Part shown: in pieces, positions 8,435 to 16,751 of the stretch
Layout of the letters: the number at the start of each line of letters is the position of its first letter
Numbering within the stretch: the stretch's first letter is position 1
NCBI GenBank assembly: GCA_947479455.1
Contig: CANJZE010000029.1
Location: 1 to 38,034 of the forward strand
Direction: 5' to 3'
Length of the DNA stretch: 38,034 nt
Origin: Bacteroidota bacterium
GTDB lineage: Bacteria; Bacteroidota; Bacteroidia; Chitinophagales; LD1
Program-made: the position numbers and the translations under genes
The notes under the pieces: model-generated
The model's database searches: none
What the model saw: only the letters and a program-made list of their open reading frames with translations
What the model was told of the DNA's origin: nothing

Positions 8435-9285
8435 GTAAAAGTTCCGCTCAAAAAAGAGGGTTTCTGAATGTTCCGCTTATGCTATGCAAGCATATTGTGG
8501 CAAACAAAATATTCAATCAGGCAAAGCTGTATCTGCTCCTTAAATGGGTAACGGATGGCGAAGTTGTTTTCACAAACGATGTGGCGGAACTTTGCATGGC
8601 TGAATTGAAAATCTGCAAAAGAACTTTTGAGCGGAACCTTAAATGGCTGATAAAGGAACGATGGATAATACATGAATACGGCTTGAAGTATCGAATAATC
8701 GGGTTCAAACCTTTATGCCATGAATTGTGTGAACCGACAACAAAGAGCGGATTTCTGTGGGACAATCCAGATTTCACGATGTGTAAAGCATTTGTTATTG
8801 CCGCTTGTTTAACGAAGTGTGTAAATATCATTAGGGTGAGGAGAGGGGCATCAGCAAAGGGGCGTGCTCGGTTTACCTCACCCACATTTTTGAACGATAG
8901 AAAGCACATAGTTGATGAAGCAATTCTTATCAGCAATAAGAACTGCTATATGGCAAAAAGCTACTTCGCTAAATTTTTAGGCATTCCGCTTACAACTGCT
9001 TTCGATTACATCCAATTTGCAGTAAAGAGCGGCTTAATTGTAAAGAAAAAGCATACAGTGAGAACAACCATTTCAAACAAACAGCTACACTGTTACAGAA
9101 AATATTGTCCAGCCGCATTCATGCCGACTGTATATTACGGAAAAGGGGAAATGGCGATGATGATTTTACCAAACTCTTATGCCAGTAATCTTTACAGCAA
9201 AAAAATCAAAGACCTGTTTACAAAGGACGATAGATTGTCATGGGTGGTTATGACAAAATCCGACAGAAAAGGAGGGGATTTATAG
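8431..9285 (+). CDS. Protein with two winged-helix-like segments, accessory/replication-type context
   Basis: The 284-residue protein begins at the ATGA overlap. Residues ~25-85 look like a helix-turn-helix (NQAKLYLLLKWV...TNDVAELCMAELKICKRTFERNLKWLIKERWI), where KRTFERNLKWL would be the recognition helix. A second similar segment is at ~170-210 (YMAKSYFAKFLGIPLTTAFDYIQFAVKSGLIVKKK). Arrangement as two winged helices recalls plasmid initiators and element-borne regulators in Bacteroidota, but no Rep motif is firm. There are many Cys residues (about eleven) without a metal-binding spacing. It lies just upstream of the metal operon and might regulate it, although it does not resemble MerR, ArsR or CopY types. 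Function unassigned. Confidence 0.65.
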   Translation: MSKSSAQKRGFLNVPLMLCKHIVANKIFNQAKLYLLLKWVTDGEVVFTNDVAELCMAELKICKRTFERNLKWLIKERWIIHEYGLKYRIIGFKPLCHELCEPTTKSGFLWDNPDFTMCKAFVIAACLTKCVNIIRVRRGASAKGRARFTSPTFLNDRKHIVDEAILISNKNCYMAKSYFAKFLGIPLTTAFDYIQFAVKSGLIVKKKHTVRTTISNKQLHCYRKYCPAAFMPTVYYGKGEMAMMILPNSYASNLYSKKIKDLFTKDDRLSWVVMTKSDRKGGDL

Positions 9286-9599
9286 CTTTGCTTATGGCTG
9301 TTGTATTCCGTGTTAGAGACACACTCCAATAGTAAAGACTACACGTTCAATATAAGGGTAAATACCCTATTATATAGAGAATAATAGAGGAAAAGAGGGA
9401 AATTAGGGAAATTTCAAAAAAAAGCTGCTGCGGTTCCTGATAGAATACCAGCAAAAATTCCATCAGCGTTTGATTTTGACTATTTCTTGACAATGCTCAA
9501 ATGCGGCTGCTGTTTTCGATTTTGGTAGTTTTATTCTCTTCTAACTGCAACATTTCCCAATCGTTTTCAACTATCCATAGCATTCCCTACATTCGCCCC
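9286..9599. other. Intergenic region before metal operon, with short palindrome
   Basis: No convincing gene. AGGGTAAATACCCT at 9355-9368 is a perfect 6-bp inverted repeat around AA, set in A/T-rich flanks that extend the symmetry loosely (ATA...TAT). It is followed by purine-rich AGAGGAAAAGAGGG. It could be an operator for the downstream metal efflux genes. Frame fragments around 9420-9520 have no start and are not called. Confidence 0.4.
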
Positions 9600-9908
9600 A
9601 TGAAATTTTTCGCTTTCATCTTTGCTTTCTACATACTCAGCATTTCTACAATGCCGTGTAATGATGTGCATGATGGAGCAAAGAGTTCTATTTCTACTGT
9701 TGAACAAGCACAAGACCACCACGAAAGCGACAATGATATTTGTTCTCCGTTTTGTATTTGTTCGTGTTGTCAGGGTTTTGTGGCGATGACTTCTTTTGCT
9801 GATATAACACCGGTTACTTTCACTTTTACTACGGGGTTTGCACACTACACCGAAAAATTTTTCTCTTCATCTTTTGCCGCTATCTGGCAACCGCCACGGT
9901 TAGGTTAA
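9600..9908 (+). CDS. DUF6660-like Cys/His-rich small exported protein
   Basis: The 102-residue protein starts at ATG 9600; an upstream in-frame start at 9501 would add 33 residues before a clear signal-type N-terminus (MKFFAFIFAFYILSISTMPC), so the later start is preferred. After the hydrophobic segment comes a His/Asp/Cys-rich stretch (NDVHDG, QDHHESDNDICSPFCICSCC) and a C-terminus ending FAAIWQPPRLG. This layout (short N-terminal signal, HH and CSPFC.C.CC cluster, IWQPP end) matches the DUF6660 family, which I recall lying directly before CusA/CzcA pumps in Bacteroidota. The cluster could bind metal in the periplasm; that role is inferred. First gene of the metal operon, 85 bases before the pump. 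Confidence 0.75.
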   Translation: MKFFAFIFAFYILSISTMPCNDVHDGAKSSISTVEQAQDHHESDNDICSPFCICSCCQGFVAMTSFADITPVTFTFTTGFAHYTEKFFSSSFAAIWQPPRLG

Positions 9909-9993
9909 TCACTTTCCTTTCTGCTTTTAATAATCTGCGATAGTGTTTATCGTGGGTTCGTTATTTTCTGATTAACCTTTTCAAAAGTGTAAA

Positions 9994-12900
9994 ATGATAA
10001 ATAGTATCATTCAATTTTCTGTTCGTAATAAATTATTAACGGGTTTGTTTCTCATCATCTTCACGGCTTACGGAATTTATTCTGTAACGCAACTTTCTAT
10101 TGATGCGTTGCCCGATGTAACGAATAATCAAGTGCTGGTGAATACCACTGCGCCTAATCTTGCCACACAAGAAGTGGAGCAATTCATCACTTATCCGCTT
10201 GAATTGCAATTCAAAAATTTGCCCGACTTAGTAGAGTTGCGTTCCACTTCGCGCAGCGGCTTGTCTGTAATAACTGTTGTGTTTAAAGACAACGTTCCGG
10301 TAAACATTGCGCGGCAGTTAGTGGCAGAGCGGATTAAAAATGCTGAAGAACAAATTCCAGCAGGTTATGGAAGACCGGAGTTAGCACCGCCCACCACAGG
10401 GCTTGGAGAAATCTATCAATACACACTCGCGCTGAAACCGGGTTTCGAGAAAAAATATTCCGCGATGGATTTGCGGAGCATTCAGGATTGGATTGTGCGC
10501 AAGCAATTACTCGGTGTGCCGGGTGTTGTTGATGTAAGCAGTTTCGGTGGTTTTTTAAAGCAATACGAAGTGGCGGTCAATCCCGAAAAATTGTTGAGCA
10601 TGAACATCAACCTGCTTGAAGTGTATGATGCGTTGAGTAAGAATAACGAAAACACCGGTGGCAGTTACATTGACAAGGGTCCAAACATTTATTTCATCCG
10701 TGGCGAAGGGCTGATTACTTCTTTAAAGGATATTGAAAACATTGTGGTGAAAACACAAAACGGAATGCCTGTTTACATCAAAGATTTAGGCACGGTGCAA
10801 TTCGGTTATGCTCCACGCTATGGTGCAATGACACGCAACGGCAAAGGCGAAACAGTTGGCGCGGTAGTGCTAATGATGAAAGGTGCAAACTCCGTTCAGG
10901 TAATTAAAGGAGTAAAAGAGCGGATTAAACAAATAGAAAAATCGTTGCCCGAAGGTGTAATGATTGATGTATTTGTTGACCGGACAAAACTGATTGACCG
11001 CACCATCACCACCGTTGGCGAAAATCTTTTGCTCGGTGCTTTGATTGTAATTTTTGTGCTGATTCTGATGCTCGGCAATTGGCGTGCTGGTTTAATAGTA
11101 GCATCCGTAATTCCGCTGTCATTATTGTTCGCAATTATTTTGATGAACTTTTTTGGCGTGAGCGCAAACTTAATGAGCATGGGTGCGCTCGACTTCGGTT
11201 TAATTGTGGATGGTGCAGTCATTATTGTGGAGAGCATGATGTTCTTGCTTCTCGCTAAATTCAAAAACGCATCGCTTAATCAGCAGCAAATGGATGATGA
11301 AGTTATCAGCAGTTCATCAAAGATTATGAGCAGTGCCGTGTTCGGGCAATTCATCATCCTCATTGTTTACGTTCCCATTTTCGCGTTGGTAGGTGTAGAA
11401 GGAAAAATGTTTCAGCCAATGGCGCAAACAGTTTCGTTTTCTATCATCGGTGCTTTGATTTTATCGCTCACTTATGTTCCGTTGATGAGTTCTTTGTTTC
11501 TCTCTAAAAAAATCAGCGACAAAGAAACATGGAGCGAACGCTTTATTCATTGGGTACAAAAACACTACACACCGGTTCTTGAAAAAGTATTGAGACAAAG
11601 AGTGGCAGTTATCATCACTTCGCTGATACTGCTTATTGGTGCTGTTCTATTATTCAATCGTTTAGGTGGTGAATTTATTCCTGAATTAGATGAAGGCGAT
11701 TTTGCGACCAACTATACCATTCGACAAGGAAGTAATTTGCCACAGACGATTGATGTAGGATTGCAACTCGAAAACATTCTGCTCAAAAATTTTCCCGAAG
11801 TAAAAGAAGTGGTTGCTAAAATCGGTTCATCTGAAATTCCTACCGACCCCATGCCGATTGAAAGTGCCGATTTAATTATTGTGATGAGGGACAAAAAAGA
11901 TTGGACGAGCGCACATGACCGCGAAACGATGGCGGAGTTAATGAATGAAAAACTAAGTGCCGTGCCGGGTGTCAATTTATCTTTCGAACAACCGATACAA
12001 ATGCGATTCAACGAATTGATTGCAGGAGTAAAGAGTGACATAGCCATCAAAATTTATGGCGACAACCTCGATATGCTTTTTCAAAAGGGCAACGAAGTTT
12101 CAAAACTCATCAACAATATTGAAGGAGCGGTTGACATTAAAGTGGAACAGGTGGTGGGTATGCCGCAACTTGTGGTGAAATACAATCGTGACCGCATTGC
12201 TCAATACGGTTTAAATATTTCTGACGTAAATAAAATTTTGAACACCGCACTTGCCGGTGGCAAAGCCGGAGTGGTGTATGAAGGCGAACGCAAATTTGAT
12301 TTAGTGGTTCGCCTTGCACATTACCGCGATGCTGATATTGATAAAGTGAAAAACATTTTTGTTCCGCTGCCGAATGGCACACAAATTCCCATCAGTCAGT
12401 TAGCCGATGTTTCTTTCAAATCTGCGCCTGCACAAATCAGCCGCGATAATGGTGAGCGAAGAATTGTAATTGAAGTAAACGTGCGCAACCGCGATATTCA
12501 AAGCGTGGCAACCGATATTGAAAACAAAATCAATAGCGAACTGAAACTGCCTTCCGGTTATTTTATTAAATACGGTGGGACATTTAAAAATTTACAGGAA
12601 GCAAAAGGACGACTACTAATTGCTGTTCCTGTAGCACTGCTTCTCATTTTTGTTTTGCTGTTTCTAACCTTCAGAAATTTCAAAGAGGCACTTATTATTT
12701 TCTCGGCTATTCCTCTTGCTGCTATTGGTGGCGTGGTTGCACTTTGGCTGCGCGATATGAATTTCAGCATCAGCGCAGGCATTGGGTTCATTGCTTTGTT
12801 TGGTGTGGCAGTGTTGAACGGAATTGTTCTCATTTCATATTTCAATCGCTTGGAGCAAGAGGGCGAACACGATGTAATGCAAAGAATTTTGAAAGGCACA

Positions 12901-14292
12901 GCCGCACGATTGCGTCCGGTGTTAGCTACGGCAGCCGTTGCCTCGCTTGGTTTTTTACCAATGGCAATTTCAACATCAGCAGGTAGTGAAGTGCAAAAAC
13001 CGTTGGCAACTGTTGTTATCGGTGGACTGCTTTCTTCAACGCTTCTCACTCTTTTTGTGCTACCGGTGCTTTATAGTTTGTTCAGTAGAAAGAGGAAAAT
13101 AAAAGTTACCGGTGTAGTCACTTCCTTGCTTTTGTTGTTTTCGTTTTCTGCAAACGCACAGACAAAACTTTCTTTAGATAGTTGTGTGAGTATCGCGTTG
13201 CAAAACCATCCATCTGTTCAATCTGCTACTTATGGAGTGCAGCAACAACAACAGTTGAAGAAAACTTCTTTTGTCTTCGACCACTTGAATGTAAATTATC
13301 AGGGCGGACAAATCAATGGCAAACCGATTGACTATAATATTTCTGCAACAACAGGAATTCCATTTCCTACAACTATTGCAGCGCAAACAAAATTGCAGAA
13401 TCAAAAAGTTGAGTTGGCACAGCAACAACTGAATGTTACAAAAGCAGAGTTGATAAGAAATGTTTCTGCGGCTTACTATCAATTGCTTTTCGGCAAACAG
13501 AAATTGCAATTGCTTTCATCGCTTGAAAATTCTTACAAAGATTTCTCCAACTACGCGAACAAAAAATACACGTTAGGTGAAAGCAATCAGCTTGAAAAGA
13601 TTTCTGCCGAAGCGCAACTCAAACAAATTCAGTTAGAGAAACAACAAACAGAAAGTGATATTCTTTCTTTTCAATCTGAATTGCAGCAATGGCTTGGAAC
13701 GCAAAACCAAATTGACGTGGCAGAAGATTCACTTACCTCTTTACCTCCACCATCAATTCTTGATACTTCTTCGCTTTCAAAATATCCATTGCTCAAATTA
13801 CAGCAACAACAAACCGTTGTAAGTTTAGCAGAATACAAATTGGAAAAATCGAAATGGGCACCGGCAATTCAGTTTGGTGGCTTTACACAAAGTTTAGATA
13901 ACGCTGTTCCGTTTTTCGGATGGACTGCGGGGCTTTCATTGCCATTTATTAAAACCGGACAGAACGGAAGAACGCAAGCCGCATTGTTGCAATCGAAAAT
14001 TGCATTGAAGAATTTTGAAGCGGTCAAACTTCAACTCAACAATGCTTACACACAAGCCATTCAGCAATACAATAAGTTTTCGCAGTCGCTTAATTATTAC
14101 AATACAGAAGGTTTGCCATTAGCGAATTCGCTAATCAATGCAGCCGATAAAAGTTACCGCGCTGGAAACATCGGCTATCTCGAATATATTTTAAGCATAC
14201 AACAAGCGCACAACATCAAAAACGATTACCTGCTAACGCTCAACAACTACAATCAGTCCATTATTAACCTCAACTATTTCTTAAACAAATAA
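9994..14292 (+). CDS. CzcA/CusA-type heavy-metal RND pump fused to TolC-like outer-membrane channel
   Basis: 1432 residues. Residues 1 to ~1035 form a heavy-metal-efflux RND permease: N-terminal IIQFSVRNKLLTGLFLI, DALPDVTNNQV, PTTGLGEIYQY, then TM4 GALDFGLIVDGAVIIVES with D400, D406 and E413 matching the proton-relay D402, D408, E415 of CzcA, and GLVLINGIVLISYF-like FGVAVLNGIVLISYFNRL in the second half. Residues ~1058-1432 are an outer-membrane factor of the TolC/CzcC type (SLDSCVSIALQNHP, AYYQLLFGKQKL, AGLSLPFIK, GNIGYLEYILSIQQA). At the joint, TSLLLLFSFSANAQT (~1043-1057) reads as an embedded signal peptide. The proton-driven pump would expel Co/Zn/Cd or Cu/Ag from the periplasm with the adaptor encoded next. 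Such fusions are known in Bacteroidota. Metal specificity is not decided here. Confidence 0.95.
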   Translation: MINSIIQFSVRNKLLTGLFLIIFTAYGIYSVTQLSIDALPDVTNNQVLVNTTAPNLATQEVEQFITYPLELQFKNLPDLVELRSTSRSGLSVITVVFKDNVPVNIARQLVAERIKNAEEQIPAGYGRPELAPPTTGLGEIYQYTLALKPGFEKKYSAMDLRSIQDWIVRKQLLGVPGVVDVSSFGGFLKQYEVAVNPEKLLSMNINLLEVYDALSKNNENTGGSYIDKGPNIYFIRGEGLITSLKDIENIVVKTQNGMPVYIKDLGTVQFGYAPRYGAMTRNGKGETVGAVVLMMKGANSVQVIKGVKERIKQIEKSLPEGVMIDVFVDRTKLIDRTITTVGENLLLGALIVIFVLILMLGNWRAGLIVASVIPLSLLFAIILMNFFGVSANLMSMGALDFGLIVDGAVIIVESMMFLLLAKFKNASLNQQQMDDEVISSSSKIMSSAVFGQFIILIVYVPIFALVGVEGKMFQPMAQTVSFSIIGALILSLTYVPLMSSLFLSKKISDKETWSERFIHWVQKHYTPVLEKVLRQRVAVIITSLILLIGAVLLFNRLGGEFIPELDEGDFATNYTIRQGSNLPQTIDVGLQLENILLKNFPEVKEVVAKIGSSEIPTDPMPIESADLIIVMRDKKDWTSAHDRETMAELMNEKLSAVPGVNLSFEQPIQMRFNELIAGVKSDIAIKIYGDNLDMLFQKGNEVSKLINNIEGAVDIKVEQVVGMPQLVVKYNRDRIAQYGLNISDVNKILNTALAGGKAGVVYEGERKFDLVVRLAHYRDADIDKVKNIFVPLPNGTQIPISQLADVSFKSAPAQISRDNGERRIVIEVNVRNRDIQSVATDIENKINSELKLPSGYFIKYGGTFKNLQEAKGRLLIAVPVALLLIFVLLFLTFRNFKEALIIFSAIPLAAIGGVVALWLRDMNFSISAGIGFIALFGVAVLNGIVLISYFNRLEQEGEHDVMQRILKGTAARLRPVLATAAVASLGFLPMAISTSAGSEVQKPLATVVIGGLLSSTLLTLFVLPVLYSLFSRKRKIKVTGVVTSLLLLFSFSANAQTKLSLDSCVSIALQNHPSVQSATYGVQQQQQLKKTSFVFDHLNVNYQGGQINGKPIDYNISATTGIPFPTTIAAQTKLQNQKVELAQQQLNVTKAELIRNVSAAYYQLLFGKQKLQLLSSLENSYKDFSNYANKKYTLGESNQLEKISAEAQLKQIQLEKQQTESDILSFQSELQQWLGTQNQIDVAEDSLTSLPPPSILDTSSLSKYPLLKLQQQQTVVSLAEYKLEKSKWAPAIQFGGFTQSLDNAVPFFGWTAGLSLPFIKTGQNGRTQAALLQSKIALKNFEAVKLQLNNAYTQAIQQYNKFSQSLNYYNTEGLPLANSLINAADKSYRAGNIGYLEYILSIQQAHNIKNDYLLTLNNYNQSIINLNYFLNK

Positions 14293-14304
14293 AATCACAG
14301 CATC

Positions 14305-15456
14305 ATGCTAAAGCATATAAAATCAATTACAGTTTTCTTTCTTGCTCTTTCAATTTCTTCCTGCAATCAAAAAGCACCGGTAGTAAAAGAAGAACATCAC
14401 GAAGCGGCAACAGCAGAAGTAAAACTTACTTCCGAACAAATCAAAGCCATCAATTTGAAAACCGACACCATTAGTTTTCGTAACTTAAAATCTTCACTCA
14501 AAGTAAACGGCAAACTCATGTTGCCTCCACAAAATCAGGCGCAGGTTTCCGTTTTAATCGGTGGTATTGTAAAAGAAATTCCGATTACCGAAGGCGTATT
14601 TGTTACCAAAGGACAAACCCTTGCTTCGCTCGAAAACATAGAGTGTTTACAGGCACAGCAGGATTTTTTAGAGAATAAATCATCGCTCAAATTTTTGGAA
14701 GCAGAATACAACCGACAAAAAGAATTGCAGAAAGAAAATATCAACTCCACAAAAACATTTCAGCAAACAGAAGCCGATTACAACAACACTGTAACTAAAA
14801 ACAAAGTGCTTTCCGAAAAACTAAAACTCTTCGGCATCAGCGCACAAAATCTTACTGCTGAGAAAGTAAATTCTTCATTTGCTATTACCGCGCCAATCAG
14901 TGGCTACATCAAGCGCATAGATATTTTTATCGGCAAGTTTGCCGAACCCAACAAAATGCTTTTCGAAATAGTTGACAACCGGTTTCTGCATATTGACCTA
15001 ACCGTTTACGAGCAGGACGTTTCAAAAATAAAAACAGGTCAGCAGGTAACCTTCACCATCATCAACGACCCGCACCATGCACACACGGCTACAATTTTCG
15101 CTGTCAATAAAGCATTTGAAGATAATCAACAGGCGGTGATTGCGCACGCAAAAATCAATGAGACGAGTGATGAACTTCTGCCCGGTATGTTCATTGAAGC
15201 CCGTGTGCAGGTAGATAATTACAAAGCCATGAGTTTGCCAAGTGACGCCATTGTAAGCAACGGAAGCGACCATTATATCTATGTAGAAAAAGAGCCAAAC
15301 ATATTTGAGCAGATAGAAGTAAAAACCGGAACTACCGATATGGGCTTTACTGAAATCACACCGCTACAAACTATTTCGCCCGAAACAAAAGTGGTTACTA
15401 ATGGTGCATATTATTTGTTGAGCCAACTTACAAAAGGTGAAGGGGAACACGATTAA
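14305..15456 (+). CDS. CzcB/CusB-type periplasmic adaptor lipoprotein (membrane fusion protein)
   Basis: 383 residues starting with a lipoprotein signal (lipobox SISSC, Cys20), followed by a His/Glu-rich linker (KEEHHEAATAE). The membrane-fusion architecture is visible: KVNGKLMLPPQNQAQVSV and GVFVTKGQTLASLEN (first half of the lipoyl/barrel-sandwich), a helical hairpin about residues 110-180 (FLENKSSLKFLEAEYNRQKEL), ITAPISGYIKRIDIFIGKF (second lipoyl half), YEQDVSKIKTGQQV and LPGMFIEARVQV (beta-barrel), and a membrane-proximal domain at the end. It would bridge the inner-membrane pump with the fused channel. It starts 12 bases after the pump gene, so co-translation in one operon is expected. 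The linker lacks the long N-terminal metal-binding domain of some CzcB proteins. Confidence 0.93.
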   Translation: MLKHIKSITVFFLALSISSCNQKAPVVKEEHHEAATAEVKLTSEQIKAINLKTDTISFRNLKSSLKVNGKLMLPPQNQAQVSVLIGGIVKEIPITEGVFVTKGQTLASLENIECLQAQQDFLENKSSLKFLEAEYNRQKELQKENINSTKTFQQTEADYNNTVTKNKVLSEKLKLFGISAQNLTAEKVNSSFAITAPISGYIKRIDIFIGKFAEPNKMLFEIVDNRFLHIDLTVYEQDVSKIKTGQQVTFTIINDPHHAHTATIFAVNKAFEDNQQAVIAHAKINETSDELLPGMFIEARVQVDNYKAMSLPSDAIVSNGSDHYIYVEKEPNIFEQIEVKTGTTDMGFTEITPLQTISPETKVVTNGAYYLLSQLTKGEGEHD

Positions 15457-15486
15457 AATTTTCATCTTCATTTAAAATTTCACAGC

Positions 15487-16119
15487 ATGGGAAATCAAGA
15501 CCGTAAAAACCATTGGGAGAAAATTTATCAGACAAAAGATTTGAAGGATGTAAGTTGGTATCAACCCACACCGACCACATCACTCGAATTTGTGAAGCAG
15601 TTCGACTTGCCACTTAATGCTAAAATTATTGACGTGGGTGGAGGTGACAGTTTGTTCGTTGACCATTTGCTTGAATTGGGTTTTACAGATGTTACAGTGC
15701 TTGATATTTCCGAAGTAGCATTGGAAAAAGCAAAACAGCGTCTTGGTAATAACGCGCACAAAGTAAAATGGATTATGGCTGATGCTGCTAACTTCAAACC
15801 AACCGAACAATACGATTTCTGGCACGACCGAGCGGCATTTCATTTTCTTACTAACGAGCAAGACATCAACAATTACATCAATACTATTCAGCATTTTATT
15901 AAGCCCAATGCAATTTTGGTCGTTGGCACTTTTTCTGAGCAAGCACCTAAAAAATGCAGCGGTATAGAAATAAAACAATACAGTGAAACCTCTATGACGA
16001 ACCGACTCCAAAATTTCTTCGAAAAAATTAAGTGTATCTCTGTTGACCACGTTACACCCTTCAACACCATTCAGAATTTTATCTTTTGTAGTTTCAGAAG
16101 AATAGCAAACCCAATATGA
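15487..16119 (+). CDS. Class I SAM-dependent methyltransferase in metal operon
   Basis: 210 residues, cytosolic. Early HWEKIYQTKDLKDVSWYQP matches a subgroup of small class I methyltransferases. Motif I is IIDVGGGDS (47-55), the acidic motif II is VTVLDIS (~69-75), followed by IMADAANF (motif III-like) and FWHDRAAFHFLT (motif IV region). C-terminal CSGIEIKQYS is also typical for the subgroup. The substrate is not known; thiol or metalloid methylation is possible in a metal operon but not shown. It starts 30 bases after the adaptor and ends in an ATGA overlap with the next gene, so it is a genuine operon member and not part of the downstream restriction system. Confidence 0.85.
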   Translation: MGNQDRKNHWEKIYQTKDLKDVSWYQPTPTTSLEFVKQFDLPLNAKIIDVGGGDSLFVDHLLELGFTDVTVLDISEVALEKAKQRLGNNAHKVKWIMADAANFKPTEQYDFWHDRAAFHFLTNEQDINNYINTIQHFIKPNAILVVGTFSEQAPKKCSGIEIKQYSETSMTNRLQNFFEKIKCISVDHVTPFNTIQNFIFCSFRRIANPI

Positions 16120-16742
16120 TACATCTCATTTTTAGCAGCATTCTTCTCAGCATCATTCACGCATTCATTCCTAATCATTGGCTGCCGTTGGTAGCTATTG
16201 GTAAAGCAGAACGGTGGAGTAACAGAACGACACTTCTCTCCACCGCCTTAGCTGGCTTCGCTCATATTGCAAGCACAATTCTCATTGGTATTCTGATTGG
16301 TTGGGCAGGTTACTCGCTTTCGACCTCATATAGCTGGATAAGCAGTTTAGTCGCTCCGGCAATTCTTATTGGCTTAGGTTTATTTTATGTGCTTCGCTTT
16401 TTCTTTCACCGCGCACATGCACACGACCATTTTAAAAATGTAACAGCGGGTAAAACTTCTTACACAGCAATCATTATTTCGCTTTCTATCAGTATGTTCT
16501 TTTCCCCTTGCATCGAGTTAGAGAGTTACTATTTCACGGCAGGAATTTTCGGTTGGTTCGGCATTATCGCGGTATCATTTGTCTATCTTATAGTTACTGT
16601 TTCCGCAATGGTGGTTTTGGTTTGGCTTGCGCTTAAGGGAATTCAAAACATCAATTTTAAATGGCTGGAAAAATATGAGAAGCTGATTATCGGTGGCGTT
16701 TTAATAGCAGTCGGCTTGTTCACTTTCTTTATCAAACTCTGA
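16116..16742 (+). CDS. Polytopic membrane protein with His-rich loop, possible metal transporter
   Basis: 208 residues with about six predicted TM helices. TM1 carries HAFIPNH (15-21), reminiscent of the H(x)5H-like first-helix motif in NicO/RcnA, UreH and related nickel/cobalt permeases. A cytosolic-type loop has HRAHAHDH (98-105), and a later helix has SPCIELESYYF (130-140) with potentially metal-binding Cys/Glu. The Pro-Cys in SPCIE resembles the second conserved site of the same superfamily. Start overlaps the methyltransferase stop (ATGA); nine bases separate it from the P-type ATPase. Exporting or sensing a metal is inferred from motifs and context; family assignment is tentative. Confidence 0.7.
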   Translation: MIHLIFSSILLSIIHAFIPNHWLPLVAIGKAERWSNRTTLLSTALAGFAHIASTILIGILIGWAGYSLSTSYSWISSLVAPAILIGLGLFYVLRFFFHRAHAHDHFKNVTAGKTSYTAIIISLSISMFFSPCIELESYYFTAGIFGWFGIIAVSFVYLIVTVSAMVVLVWLALKGIQNINFKWLEKYEKLIIGGVLIAVGLFTFFIKL

Positions 16743-16751
16743 AAACAATAA

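Noticed and set aside
9951-9960. CGTGGGTTCG matches ten bases of the tmRNA T-arm and could be the other att site
   Set aside because: It is in the inverted orientation relative to the ssrA copy and only ten bases long; a direct repeat is needed.
15487-16119. Methyltransferase as part of a DNA modification system
   Set aside because: It lacks DPPY/NPPY and sits coupled inside the metal operon; it is a small-molecule or protein type class I enzyme.
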